Positions 23,087 to 35,591 are shown, numbered from the stretch's first letter. The stretch is 64,000 bases of DNA from Durusdinium trenchii (GCA_963970005.1 CAXAMN010003936.1:255983-319982), one strand, 5' to 3'. A program made the numbers and translations. Notes: generated by a model from the sequence alone, not told the origin.

Positions 23087-25513
23087 CAGCTCTGAGGGCG
23101 CCTTCTTCTTCCAGCCCTCGTAGTCGTTCTTCATGTTGACCGCTGCATCGATGTTGGCTGGGGAATCCACATTTGGATCCACGAGCATCGACATCACCTG
23201 GGCGGACTTGCACTGACTGGCAGACGGGCAAACGGACGGAGCGTCCTCAGGAAAGCGCGCTGCGGCAAGATAAAGTCTGCTAAGCCCCAAAATATACCAA
23301 AATGTGTACAAAGCCAACATCTCGTGACACACCCTTGGCAAGTGGAAAAAGAATGTAGACCCAACCAGCCTGAAGCCAAAAGAAATTTTAACTTAGAAAT
23401 CTCTCATGACAGCCAAAACCACTCAGCCCATCAATTCCTGCCAACACACAAAGTGGCCAATAGGATCTGGGGCGCCGCAGATCCGGCTTTGCAGTGCTAT
23501 GCAGATGTATATGATGAGATATGATCTGACTGGGACGTGTGATTTCACCTGTAACCTTTTCAGCATCCCAAGCAACTGATGATAAACATCCACAACTGAT
23601 CCGAAGTCCTGAAAAAGCTTCTCAAAAGCACGCACGCCCTAGAACAGTAACAAGATGGAACCCACGAACCCGAATGCAAGCACGATCGAAAAACTAATAT
23701 GTCCAAAGGACACTCTTGTAGGACACTCTTGCGGGACACTCTGTAGGACACTCTTGTGGGCCACTCTTGTAGGAAACTCTTGTGGGACACTCTTGTAGGA
23801 CACTCTTGTGGGACACTCTTNNNNNNNNNNNNNNNNNNNNNNNNNNNNNNNNNNNNNNNNNNNNNNNNNNNNNNNNNNNNNNNNNNNNNNNNNNNNNNNN
23901 NNNNNNNNNNNNNNNNNNNNNNNNNNNNNNNNNNNNNNNNNNNNNNNNNNNNNNNNNNNNNNNNNNNNNNNNNNNNNNNNNNNNNNNNNNNNNNNNNNNN
24001 NNNNNNNNNNNNNNNNNNNNNNNNNNNNNNNNNNNNNNNNNNNNNNNNNNNNNNNNNNNNNNNNNNNNNNNNNNNNNNNNNNNNNNNNNNNNNNNNNNNN
24101 NNNNNNNNNNNNNNNNNNNNNNNNNNNNNNNNNNNNNNNNNNNNNNNNNNNNNNNNNNNNNNNNNNNNNNNNNNNNNNNNNNNNNNNNNNNNNNNNNNNN
24201 NNNNNNNNNNNNNNNNNNNNCAGAGGGTTGCGCGCGCATGGGACAAATCGCACTCTCGCCTGCATTTGGTGCACTCGACACGCACGATCTCCGCAGAGGG
24301 TTGCGCGTCAAGTCTCCAAAACGAGCGTTTCGTACGAGACTTCCTCAAAAACTCACACGTCAAAGTCTGCAAAACGAGCGTTTCGTACGAGACTTCCTCC
24401 AAAAGTCAAGCGGAAACACCCATCGGAGCACACACATCACGCAGCCCTGCCAAGCAGTTTCGCGATTCCAGCCCCTCCAAACAACATCCGCTCACACGCC
24501 AATCCCAATGGGACAGCGACACTCACCTCTACCACAACTCACAACCTCACAATTCCCTGCGCCTGCCACGAATCTTTCCCCATCCACACGTCTAACGCGC
24601 ACAAAGTACTGCGCCTGCCACGAAATGTCACCTCCCTCACACCTCGCAACCTCACGATTCCCTGCGCCTGCCACGAGAATTGCACTTCCACGCTTCAAAG
24701 CCCGCACGAAGTCCTGCGCCTGCCACGAAAAGTGACAATATCGTCGCATGTGAGCTTCAACAAAATTTGCACCACACCACACGTTTGGAATGATTTCGAC
24801 CCATTCAGAGCACACTCCCATCCATCAAAATCGCCATTTCAGCTGAGACTTGTCACGAAAACAGAGCTTCGATGCCACACCCTGAAACGCAAATCCCAAT
24901 GGCACGGCCACATCCAACACCCCAAAACACGACTCTCCAAACGCTAATCCCAATGGAACTGCGCCGTAATCTGCGGATCTCACAAAACGCTGCGCCTGTG
25001 CAGCGAAGTGCATCACGTTTCTTGCGCGACATGTCCGTGTCACGCAAATCACAATGGAATAGCGGCGCAAACTGACACGTGACACATCCATGCAAAGTCA
25101 CTTGCAAAAGCTTCCCCCAATGGCAGCAAATTTGAGACGCGACGACGACGACAAACGACGAGAGACGACGACAGACGACGACAGACGACGACACGACGCA
25201 GGCCATGCAAACACATGTCCAACCCCCACACCCCCAACTATAAACGGGAACCCTTCGCTACGCATTCGGGAAAAAACACTCCAAAAAGAGTCAGCACGGC
25301 GTATTTCGTCTCTGACCAGTTCTTCACTCCCAAATTTCGCGACCTCCCCCGGAAGCTGAGCGTGGGTCGTCCTCCCTTCTTTCGTCTTTTGCATCGCGGC
25401 CAATCCTGTGCTACCCGGCACTGATGAGGATGCTATGAACGCCCAGGATCGGCCGCCAGCGCTCATCCGCGGTCTCCTGCGACGCGTCGACGGTGCACGA
25501 ACGAGCGGAGACA

Positions 25514-25551
<38 letters not shown>

Positions 25552-27650
25552 TGCGGTGGCTAAACCCATCGGGTGGAGAGGAGGGGGAGGGAATCGCTGG
25601 CCACATCCTTCGAACCAGGAATGGACAGCTGGTCCCTTCGGTGTTCCTTCGGTTTTCCTTCGGCTTTGGTATGCATTTCTCGGACCCAAGACTTCGTGCA
25701 CCATGCGTGGGGCGGGGCAACCGGACGTTGATGGACTCTCCTGGACCGGTCCAGGACCGGTCGTACACGTTGATGGACCCGCGGGGTGGGGAAGGTGGGT
25801 GTTCCGTCCTGGTCATTGAAACGATCGGTGCCTGGAGGATGCAAGATGGAGATGCAGACCTGGCACATCTCACTGCAAATGTGAAGTGGTTCAGTGGTGG
25901 AAGGGAAGATGTGCCAAACTCCCTTGGGCACATAGCACCGACCAGTGTTAGACCGCCATCTACTTGTGCACAAAAGCATGAAACAATGTGCACATGACAC
26001 GAGCTGCTGTCTGAGGATCAGCTGGTCATACACAATCCACACATGCTTCCCAACTTGCAAGCTTAGGAGTTGTTCATGTACTGTAATTCGTGTATCTGGC
26101 CAAGGAACAAACACAATCAGGAACTTCAACTGGGCCTCCAATACTGCCACCCGCAGCTGGGTCTTTAAAATGTCCATATGAATGATCCGATTTTTGTTGA
26201 ACTTTCTGACCTCACAGCTGAGCAGCTCAGCTTCTCATTCTCCTTCTTTCCAGTGAACAACCATCGCCAGCACCACCCGGCCATCCGGGTAGATGTTGGG
26301 ATGCCACATCTCGGTCTCGAACCTCGCAGAATTGCGATGGCGGTCCCCAGACCAAGCGGGCGCGACAGAAAGACCCCTGGCCGACGCCCCAAACGCCATC
26401 CAGAATTTTGATTTGTACCAACAGAGGTTGAAGAACCCTAACATACGCTATAGACTGTCCCATGGGTACCCCAACCTTTTCAAACATCATCCAAATGACA
26501 CTCGATCGGATACACTGGTGGCCTGTCTTTTTTTCGGGTCATCGGGTTTGAGTCTTCGCATGTTCCAATGCGGCGAGCGGACCGACCCTGGCATCCACCC
26601 CATGTTCCACATCATGTCATAAGATGTCTACATGACACAGGTCGAAAATGCCAAGGGAAACGGCTGTCTCGCTGCCGATTGAAGGGTTCTTGCATGCTTG
26701 AAGACGTTCTTGGAGTTGGGCGTCCTTTGCAATGATGTAGAGGCTTCAGTGGATTTCAGCGCCTTCAATAGCATGGTGGAGTACCTTCATGTGGGGGTGA
26801 ACGCAGTCTCGCTACAGTTTTTGGGATTCTGCGACCCGGTTACGTTGACTCAGCGGAAGCCATCTGTCTTTCCACAGCACCCTTGCCGTCTCTTCAGTGC
26901 GGCTCAAGGTCAAGACGTTTGCATCTTGACACATGCATTGGGGCCCAGCTCAGTCACCAAGGTGCAACATTCCAGTATTTTGGGGTGGCTTCACAAATGG
27001 TTATAGAAGCACCAGGTTTCTTCCATTACCACGACCCAGGGGCTTTCTCCAGCTGTCTTGGAAGGAAACACTGCACCATGAATGCTCCATCCGCCTTGTT
27101 TCGAAGTCACAGTGGGCCTTGAATTGAGTTGCACAGGATACAATTATTGACTTTGAAGCAGTTCTTCACATGATTTTACGACTGCAGTTGCCACTAGTGG
27201 CAGTGTCCAAAGCCTTATTGGAAATCGAAAAGCGGTTGAGCTAGGCCAACGCGCCCGTGGCAAGATGCGTCGCCGCGCAACCCTTCCCCCTTCCGTGAAC
27301 TGAGGCATTCTGGCCTCATCTCTGGCGGGTTGTTCGGGAAGTCGGACGGGAACTTTAGGATCGCGGTGAAAATGCCACCCTCATACCTAAACGAGCTTGC
27401 GTCATCACCATCTCCCGACACACATCTGACACGCATCTGCATCTCATCTCAATCTCTTCATGCACCAGCTCTGCTGAAAGAGAAAAAAAGGACACGTAGT
27501 TGCCTTTGGTGTGTAAAACCCTCAGCTTCCGTCCCGTGGTCTTCCCTTGCTCCCCCCGAGGTCCCGGCAACCGCGTCCCCTCAGGCGTCCCCACAGGCTC
27601 TCGGCCGGACCCTCGAAGACCACGCGCCAGGTGAAGAAGTCCGAATCGTC
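23087..27650 (-). CDS. Ubiquitin-conjugating enzyme E2, UBE2G2/Ubc7 type
   Basis: Six phase-perfect exons: 27595-27650 (DDSDFFTWRVVFEGPAES), 27315-27386 (YEGGIFTAILKFPSDF, NNPPEM), 26277-26322 (FETEMWHPNIYPDGR), 25809-25859 (VCISILHPPGTD), 25420-25476 (ERWRPILGVHSILIS) and 23087-23197 (MSMLVDPNVDSPANIDAA). They make the UBC fold: the HPN motif, the active-site Cys in VCISILH, and the acidic insertion after HPPG that marks the UBE2G/Ubc7 and CDC34 groups. UBE2G2/Ubc7 passes ubiquitin to ERAD substrates at the ER membrane with its partner E3s. Donors are GT, GC (27315, 25420) and GA (25809). The N-terminal helix exon (possibly 27893-28060) and the C-terminal exon are not resolved. The last intron spans the assembly gap. 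Confidence 0.85.
23694..23820. repeat. 13-bp tandem repeat (GGACACTCTTGTR) running into the gap
   Basis: About nine 13-bp units, alternating TGTA and TGTG endings, so a 26-bp higher-order unit is visible. The array runs straight into the N gap and lies in an intron of the E2 gene. Confidence 0.9.
23821..24220. other. Assembly gap (400 N)
   Basis: Four hundred N, directly after the 13-bp array. The round size suggests an estimate; the array probably caused it. Confidence 0.99.
24221..24400. repeat. Repeated palindromic word in the E2 intron
   Basis: A word of about 30 bases containing the near-palindrome CGAGCGTTTCGTACGAGAC occurs twice, at about 24318-24345 and 24371-24398. CCGCAGAGGGTTGCGCG also occurs twice, near 24221 (truncated by the gap) and 24292. 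Confidence 0.75.
24555..25000. repeat. Conserved 15-bp core at about 52-bp spacing
   Basis: CTGCGCCTGCCACGA recurs near 24556, 24608, 24661 and 24713, about 52 bp apart, with unlike sequence between the cores. A variant (CTGCGCCTGTGCAGCGA) is near 24990. A second word, AATCCCAATGG, recurs near 24503, 24893 and 24947. Confidence 0.75.
25137..25200. repeat. (GAC)n-type microsatellite
   Basis: Imperfect GACGACGACAGAC and GACGAGAC units in the E2 intron. Confidence 0.9.
25506..25556. repeat. 9-bp minisatellite (GCGGAGACC)
   Basis: Five near-perfect units between E2 exons 25420-25476 and 25809-25859. Although open in frame, they are intronic by the splice map. Confidence 0.85.
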
Positions 27651-28081
27651 CTGGACGAGACGACCATGGTCGTCAACACCGGCGACCGTCAGACTGGTGG
27701 GTTGGGACCCCAACTGGAACAGTTTTTGGGGTGCAACTGGAGGTGAAAAATGGGATGAAATGATGAAGTTGGCCTATGACAAGTGGGTAACACTTCAACA
27801 TCATCGTTTTCCTGCTCACCAATCGGAAAGAATGGCCGACCGACTTGCTCTGTTTTGCCTGCGAAAAAGACTTTGTACAAAGATCTATATATCTACTCCT
27901 CTCGCTGACGGACGCAGCCCGTCCCAATGCTCGGGCAGAGAACCCGCTCGGGGTCATTCTCAGCGTCCTCGCTCCCTCGCTCCCTCCTCCAAACCCACAG
28001 AGAAGCCGCAGCTCTCATCCTGAAGCATGCCCAGGAGGCCGTGCGTGGAATAGCGTGGAATAGCGCGGAATTCGAACGCAA

Positions 28082-29513
28082 TCAATAAAGGGATTTTCGG
28101 TTTTGTTCAATGGGATTCAATCCTGATGCATTGACTGCGCAATCACCCTCCCAAGAACAACAATCATCTCGCAAAAGACCAACACTTGCAAAAAGATTGT
28201 TTATCTCTCATCTTAAACTTGCTGGAATGCAAAAGTTCAACCATTCACATGCACTAATATGCTCGTCAATCGAGCTGCCGCCTCCGTCAGACTCCTATGG
28301 TTGTAGAATCCAAGTTTGAAAGGGGTCGAAAACAGATGAAAACAGTAGATTCAGCAGATTCTACATGTTGTTTAGCGACAAAAACACCAGTGTTCACTAA
28401 GTGGTAGAATTCAATGATAAACATCAACAAAGGATGGGGTCGAATACACAGCAGTAAAAATTGCCGGCGAGCAAACTGTGGAGTTTGATGTATCCTAGTT
28501 GACATGAACATATGAAACGTTAAACATAGGGTTTTCTCGCACATGTTGAAATCAACAGCCGAGTTCAGCAGCTATCTCCGTTTTCCTGCCATATCCTTGT
28601 TTTGTGTCCACATCGCCTAGCTGTGGCGTGCCGTGGCTATTTATCTCGTGTCTTCCTGCGTTCCAAATGATCCGTCCAGTTGCTTTCATCTCCGGTTACT
28701 ACGGGTGCTTCGGCTACATAGGGACCAGGCTTTAAAAACGCCCAGTATGATGCCCTTTCACCACTGGCATTGCTTCTTGAAATGCACCTACTATATAGAT
28801 TTAGAACCCATCGTAGTCCACCTTCCTAGATTTACTGGCATGTGCAAAATGACAAACATCCACCGTATGAAGGTGTTGACCAATGGTTTGCTTGCTCACT
28901 TTAGTCTACGTTTAAATGTTCCCAGTTGAGTGTCTTTAAGTTTTCAAAGGAATGTGGTTTGATTTTCTTCAAAACGATAGACCTTCCATGTTAAGAATAT
29001 ATATATTATATACAAATTATGATATTGTATTTGGGTGTCTGTTACTGTATGTGTACATCATAAACCAGATGATTCAGTAGATTGTTGATCTGGTTTGCTT
29101 TAGAACGGCAGATATGTGAACTGCACACGATTCTGTTGGACTCTTCCAAAATATTGTCTAAGTGGGTGTCCGTCACTACAAATGTTCTAAGTTCTAAGGC
29201 TATCGAAGCATAGCAAGTGCAAAATGGATTTACCGGCTTTCCGAACATGAAAAAGGCCTACCACGCCCGTAGAACCTTCAAACAACTCTAGGTTCATGAA
29301 AAACTACTTGACTTGGACCACGCAACACCAGGTTCCTCTAAACCAAAACACACCCAAAGCAAGCAATGAAAAGCTGTTGACTAAGGTCTAAAAGCTAACC
29401 ACAGAGTTCCATTCCACATCTTTCAGCCAATGACAGTCAGAGTGGGGCATCCAAACATCCAAATCGGGGGAGCGTCACTGCCTAGCAACACGTTCCATGC
29501 CATCCACAGACAC
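28082..29513. other. AT-rich stretch, no gene seen
   Basis: Clearly more AT-rich than the flanks, with runs such as ATATATATTATATACAAATTATG near 28998. No frame on either strand has good codon bias, a domain or a splice pair. Confidence 0.5.
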
Positions 29514-29742
29514 CTTGGTTCTTCACACACTCTGGAACCTTTCTGCCACCTCCAATCTCCTGGGCCGAGGGACCGTCCAGACTCCGACCGATTCCAGTGA
29601 CAAAACACATGCGTCCCGTCGCTTGGGCCTTCATCAAGGTCACCAATTCCTTCTTCAGCAACTCCCGCGCGACATGCGCCATCGGTCGCTGCCTGCTATT
29701 CTTACAGCCGTTTTTGGGTTCGAAGATCGTCATCCTCAAACC
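29514..29742 (-). CDS. Single exon, unknown product
   Basis: 229 bp between acceptor GTAGCAAG and donor AAG|GTGTCTG. Readable parts: MTIFEPKNGCKNSRQRPMAH, VARELLKKELVTLMKAQATG, MCFVTGIGRSLDGPSAQE. It is basic and helical in the middle. No family recognised; neighbouring exons not identified. Confidence 0.45.
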
Positions 29743-29805
29743 CTTGCTACAGCAGTAGCTCCTTCTGCACTTAGCAGTAGTTCCTTCTGTTCTTCCCCTT
29801 ATATA

Positions 29806-29830
29806 TACATGTATATATATATATATATAG
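29806..29830. repeat. (TA)n tract
   Basis: TATATATACATGTATATATATATATATA just upstream of the exon at 29514-29742. Another (TA)n tract with similar flanks is at 36.25 kb. Confidence 0.85.
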
Positions 29831-29842
29831 GTACTCGACATT

Positions 29843-30935
29843 GAGCTCATCAACTCATTGGCCACGCCAACTCTCTATCAGCCACTCATCACCTGGATGA
29901 TCCAGGTTCTGCTGAACTCATCAGCTGGCTAATCTTCTCATAGATAGGCCAAAGCTCATCATTCTTATGCACCTTGCTCCTGAGATGGCAGCACCAAACG
30001 TTAATGAACTTGACTAATTGTCAAACTGACAAGTTCATCAACCACAGACAAATAACCTGAGGCAATATAAAGATTCCTAAGCGTTCTCAGGCTCATCACC
30101 TTCTTCATCTCATCATTGCTGATCCCGCCCCATCCTCTGCTTTACTCATCCAATGCCTCAATGCCTCATCTCCTCCATATTGGAAGGTTCCCATATTACT
30201 TTGCTTTCCAGCTATATGCTCATCTCTCTCCCATTGGGTGTCATAGGCCATCAGATCAAACCAATCGTCCACACTCCGCCAATCAGACCATCCAGTTTAG
30301 GCATCCACTCTCACCACATAGAGCCTCCAGTGCCCATTCCTCCTCCATGCTCTCAGGCACAAGCTCCTAATTGGCATGGCACTGATATCTCATAAAGCCT
30401 GTGCTAATATGTTAAGCTCTCATGGTTCAGAATCCCATCAACCATCATCCATCATCAGGTCCAGGTCATCACCTGATCATCAGGATCTAGTCATGTAGTC
30501 TCCAATACCTTCAACGGGTGGGGGCTGATTATTCCCACGATGACATATGGAGGATGTAGACCACCAGGCCACAATGCCACTGGGCCACAGATGGTGGGTG
30601 CTCTAACCACCACTCTCAAGCAAACGACGTTCATTTTCAGATGACTTCGAGTGGTTATCATCCACCCCACCCCAATCCCCCAATTGCCCAGAAAACGTCC
30701 TCTCTATTCCTATCTCCTGATGTCCCATCGGTCCCATCCGTCTACCCAAGTCTCTCTTAACTTCAGCCACTTCGCTTCACAGCCGCGAGTTCTCTGGCCT
30801 CAATGAGGAACCCCGTTCTCTCCGGTCTTGGGACCTCGTTGGTCTCTCCCAAGCCAAGCTGCGGTGGCAAAGGAGACAAACGTTCCTACACCTACGATGT
30901 TGATTGATTCATATTTACAGCAATCATAGTTATTC
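29843..30935. other. No gene seen; CA/TC-rich sequence
   Basis: Rich in CATCA/CTCAT words (for example 29880-30180 and 30430-30490), giving spurious open frames on the plus strand with many Ser/His/Pro. No splice-supported exon. Confidence 0.4.
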
Positions 30936-31082
30936 CTGCGCCTCATGATTCTTCGTTTGGTGATGGTGAGGTGTTTGTGTCGCTCAAGAACCGCAAACCG
31001 GTACATTTGGCTGGTCTCCACCTTGGGTGCCGCAAGCTGTTCGAAGAAATCAGTGAATCTCGCGACGCCCATTCTCTCTTTC
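30936..31082 (-). CDS. Single exon, unknown product
   Basis: 147 bp with acceptor TGCACAG and a probable GA donor (GCGCAG|GAATAAC). It reads ERMGVARFTDFFEQLAAPKV, then SQMYRFAVLERHKHLTITKR. Basic and helical. No family recognised. Another exon may precede it at about 31160-31230, where a GGCAG|GTCAAAG donor is seen. Confidence 0.45.
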
Positions 31083-31229
31083 CTGTGCACTTTCGGGGAA
31101 AAAAAGCAGAGTGCGGCGATCATGCGGCGCTGAAATCGAAAGGAGCCATCCTCTGGAGGTTCCTTTGACCTGCCTCCCACAACATCAAGGGTGGCGGCCA
31201 ATGGTGGCGGCCGTCTTGCGGCAAATGTG

Positions 31230-34200
31230 GCGAAGCTTCAGGCTACTGGTGTGGAACTACGGCTGGCTTGGAGGGACACCTAGCAGGAGCTGATCTTTAA
31301 AAAGATGAACTTGATGAAATGCCTTTACGTCATTCAGTCATTCAACATCTTCGGCATCATCAGAGTCTTGCCGCAAGACCAACCGCAGAAAACGCTGCCA
31401 CATCGGCCAGAGGGAAAACGCCATGTGAGAGGGGAGAAGATCTTAAGTGGCACATGTGTTGTTTGGATTTGTTTGGGAGAATCTAGTGACCCCAAACTGC
31501 AACGGGTGGTTGGGCATGCCACTTTCTCATATCTTTTTTGATAACTGGGCCTTGTTCCTCAAATCAGCAGAAAAGCGTCAGCTGCATGGCGTGTTCGTCC
31601 CTTCTTGGGCCGTGCCTTCCTAGGAAAGTGAAAAGCTTGGTGCTGCGCGACGGCGCGGATGGGCCTTCAGCCCCAAAATCCGGACGTAGCGGGGCCAAAC
31701 AACGTCAACAACAGCACAAAAGGTCTTGGTCTTGAAAACTGCCAGTGCATAGCTAGTCACAGTGCATAGCTAGTCACCTGGGGATTAAATGGATGTCAAA
31801 GGTTTTGTTCAAGCGTGGTCTGGCCGCCTGCGGCTGTGATGAAAGCACTCTCACTTTCCACTCAGCCAAGGATGATTCAAAGCGGCTCGTGCAGAAGGGC
31901 TTCGGTCCTGCGAACTCGGTGAGACCGATCCTTCGGGTCTGCGGACGAGCCGGTGGATGCCGGCAGAAGGGCTCCGGTCACCCGGAAGGTTCCGAAGGGA
32001 AACATGACCGGATGCCAGAGGGCTGAGATTGCAACCCATTTTGCTTGGATGTGGCTCAAGCAAGAGACACCCCCAAGCCACAGCATCAGCTCAAATGTTC
32101 CACATTCTGGTGGCTCCAGGACAGTTAGTCAATGTTATAATAACACATATAACAACTAAACTCCTTCCAGCCACCTATAACAAGTGGTTTTGGGGCAAAA
32201 GAAATCCAAGACATCCTCATTGGAACTCCAGAGTCTTCATGATTCTTCCACTTTGTCCCTCGACTTCTCACTCCTCTGGTTGAAAGGCCAAGAGCTGTTG
32301 GCACAAATCGCGCGCCTGCGCAGCACGGGGCAGTGGGGATGTTGGACCGGGGATGCAGGTCGGTGCCCATCCCGCTTCGAAACCACTTGTAGCCGGACAT
32401 GATGCGATACAAACCTGAGACGCCACCACAACCTCGGGATCATGTCGACGCAGAAGATGTCAGAATATGTCAGGCTCCACTATTACTAACCTAATATTTG
32501 TATATGTATATGCAATTATATATGTGGAACCAACTCCAAGTGCACCTGTTCCATCCTGTTCCAGCTAATTCATAGTGCTTCTTGGAATCTGGTCCTGGTC
32601 CAATTCGCGCCCGACCTGTGGGAAGCTGGGCCAGGGATCGCAGTCGAAGTCAATCTTCGCCTCGTGTGCCGAAGGGGTGGACTTCACCCTTTCCGGGAGA
32701 CGACATCGTCTTCGCACATCGCAGGGTGCTAAGCAGAAGACACGACGCTGAGGCGCTCACCGAAAACCCCCTCAAAACCTGTCTCCAATCTTGCTGCATG
32801 AGGCTGAGAACTTTAGATGAACCAATCGTACGATTTGGAGTCGGTTCACTCCCTGAAAACATACCCTTAAAAATAGACCACCTTTAACTGAGAGGAAGAA
32901 ACAGCCTTTCCCGTACTTGCACAGGGTAAACTATTTTCGAAGCTCTCACACGTGCGAAACACACCTTGCTTTTCCACCGCCAGCGGTCGATTTGCTTTGA
33001 TCCACCGTTCGGCTTGGGTGCGTTCCGACACCAGAGTTGTTCGGACACTGAAGCGCGAGCACGCTGAGCACAAACGCGAAAAGATCTTTATTTGTGCCTT
33101 GGTGGAGTCTTTCTCGCTGGTTTCGACATTGGCCAAATGTATTGCCACGCCAAGAATCGGCCAAAATGGACCAATGGAAGAATGAGACTTTCAGAAAACG
33201 GCAACGGACTTTAAGCTGCCCCAATCCAACCAGCAAGTGAAATTGGTCTTTGACGTTTGAATCAAGTGCTGTGCGGATGTTGCTTCGCAACATTCCTCAG
33301 CAATGCAAGTCAATGGTCACCGTCTTGCTGTTGACCCACGAGGAGCTGTTATCGACCTGGAAGTCCGCGCAGGTCGAAGTGTCTCTGCCAGTGCTGAAAG
33401 CTGAAGCAAATTTGAGAACAATCAGTGGCCCAGCAAGTCATGTTTGAACCTTGGCGATTGGAGGTCCAAGTCTTTGAGTCCCAAGCTCTTTGACCCGGGC
33501 CGATTGCGGCAGAAATGTCCGACCCGACCGCGCTCGGAATCCTGAGGCGCTGGCAGAAAGCCAGTACACTCCTGGCATCTTTCAGCGTACCGGATGATGT
33601 TGGCCCCTAAGGCCAAACCATCTAAAGTCACCATCTAAGCATCGTATATACATATAATATTATATAATATGTTATAGTTATATCCTCTTCCAACTTGAAC
33701 CAGTCCCCTTTTCAATCAAAAATTAATATCTCCCACCGCGAATCTTGGGGTCAGAGTCTGTTCAAACTATTGAACAAATTCAGTGGCTTCCTATTCTCAA
33801 AAAACTGCTTGGAAATGAATGTTTGGTCAAGTCACCCTTCAAGCCAACCTTCTGACCACGATATCCGCTGCAACGTTCAGGAATGACCCCAGAATGATAG
33901 CGTTCAGGTCTCAAGTCCCTTTGTGTCCTGAAATCACTTGGGACAGCCAGGAGATGTTCCATCTGGGCAAAAATTGTGCGGCGTTGCGGAGGGGTCTTTT
34001 AGGCTCCTATGGCATGGTCCTATGGTCCTATCCCTCTCATTGTTCATTCGGTCCTATTACTTTCTAGCCACCCTTTTGGTCATTCGGTCGATCTTGGCCC
34101 ATCGATGACGGGCGTCCTTCTGCGGGAGCTTCGTACTCACTGGTGATGGCTTTCCGCAGAAAAAGTTTCTCCTTTCCGCAGAGTTGATGGAGAAAGTCTC

Positions 34201-34625
34201 AAAATGACTGCTGCGTCCAGGGACGAGGGACTGCCAATGCTGACCATAGAAACACCTATCTGATCGATGCTTCAGTGCTACGGTGACTGGGTCCTTTCTC
34301 CAGCAAGGTTAAAAAAGACAGTGCCCCAGTCACAGCCTTGTGAAGTGAGAAGTCACTCGCATCCCACATGCGACTCGTCAGTCTAGATATATAATATTGA
34401 TGTGTCCCCCCAGAAATACGTCTGTTCTATAGAATAAACATGGACACCAAATGAAGGCCATTGCAAACACACACCAAGCTGAGGGTAACAAAATGTTCAA
34501 CGTATAGAAATTCAGTGTGCCCCAGCTGGGGGTGCCAAGCTCACCCAGAATTTCCAAGCGCCAAACAGTCAAAAAAGTTCTGTCCCTACTGAGCCCTCAT
34601 GAAGGCATGGGAGCTATGCTGGTAG
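31230..34625. other. Weak exon candidates only
   Basis: Candidates on the minus strand: 32907-33125 (IKIFSRLCSACSRFSVRTTL, AERWIKANRPLAVEKQG; possible donor GTACGG) and 33317-33402 (STCADFQVDNSSSWVNSKT between TTTCAG and GTGACC). A plus-strand frame at 32695-32887 is also open. None has a phase-matched partner, so none is called. Confidence 0.3.
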
Positions 34626-34817
34626 ATCGTGGAGCTAAGTGGAAGCATGGTTTGGGGCGCCGATGATTTGTCGACGTTGATGATTGTCATCCAGACTCTA
34701 TGGGGCGTGAGAGGGCACATCCAGGAATCCGACGCAGCTTCGCTGAGGATGTTTAGACTACGAGGGTTGGACAAAGCACGGGTCGCACCATCCAAGAACC
34801 AAAGGGATCCCAGACAG
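34626..34817 (+). CDS. Plus-strand exon, unknown product
   Basis: Exactly 64 codons between acceptor GGTAG and donor CAGACAG|GTGAGA. It reads IVELSGSMVWGADDLSTLMI, then LWGVRGHIQESDAASLRMFR, with about two-thirds GC at third positions. This is one of the few well-supported plus-strand exons in the window. No family recognised. The antisense frame is also open but lacks splice sites. Confidence 0.5.
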
Positions 34818-34881
34818 GTGAGACAGGCACGGTTGGGATTTGAGACCATCATCCAAAAGCCATTCATCCTTTTGGAACAGC

Positions 34882-34942
34882 TTCCAGCATCTTCCAGCCA
34901 CTCCAGCATCTTCCAGCCACTTCCAGCATCTTCCAGCCACAT
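34882..34942. repeat. CTTCCAGCATCTTCCAGCCA tandem repeat
   Basis: Three to four imperfect units of about 20 bp, just downstream of the plus-strand exon and probably intronic. Confidence 0.85.
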
Positions 34943-35488
34943 ATTCAGTTTGTTTTCTCTCCTCTGCGATGAAGGCCAACTCCTCCTGCTGGCTTTCATC
35001 CTGCTGCGATGTGGCCGACATGGAGTGTGCGGCCAGGTGGAGAGTGCGGACGTTAGGAACCACTGGCTGTTGCATCCGCTGGCTCCTGCTCACGAAAGAT
35101 CTAACCAATGCAATATAACTTTATGTAACTACATGATATAACCTACTGAAGAAGAATCCGTGCGTCACGAGACCAGCACCGTCATGAGACCATTGCGTCA
35201 CAAGACCAAGAAACTCGGATGACAGGGGTGCAAAGGGTGATGCCTCCTTGAACACTGAGAAGAGAAGAGCCAGAGTGAACTTTGACCACCAATTGAAGCC
35301 TTGCACCAGCTAGACCAAGTCCTCACTCCAACTTTATAGATCTGATGTTGGCCAGGACGTGCCAAGAGAAACCTCCTCCAACTGGCGCCGCTCACACCCC
35401 ACCCATCGGCCAGCCTGCGGGAGGAAGGCCGTGTGGACCATGACCTGGGCCGGCTTGTCGCGGCGAGCGGAAGCCGCAGCTTCTGCAG

Positions 35489-35591
35489 GCGAGCCCGGGT
35501 CTTCAGTGTATGCACCCGGTGGATTGATACGCCACTCAAACTGAAGTGCTCGGCCAAAAAGGGGCTGCAAAGGCAAGAGATCCGCACAACG
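35489..35591 (+). CDS. Second plus-strand exon, unknown product
   Basis: 103 bp between acceptor TTCTGCAG and donor ACG|GTCGGT: one base plus 34 codons. It reads RARVFSVCTRWIDTPLKLKC, then SAKKGLQRQEIRTT. Same strand as the 34.6-kb exon but not phase-compatible with it directly, so another exon would be needed between. No family recognised. Confidence 0.45.

Noticed and set aside
23560..24947. Open frames crossing the 400-N gap
   Set aside because: They exist only because N is read as any codon; the flanks are satellite and repeat.
25411..25704. Ala-Val-Ser repeat protein on the minus strand
   Set aside because: It is the translation of a 9-bp minisatellite in an E2 intron; only the last 19 codons are exon.
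33250..33447. Plus-strand MLLRNIPQQC resembling the Mei2/RRM 'MLRNIP' motif
   Set aside because: Nothing else of the RRM follows, and the minus strand has a better splice-supported reading here.
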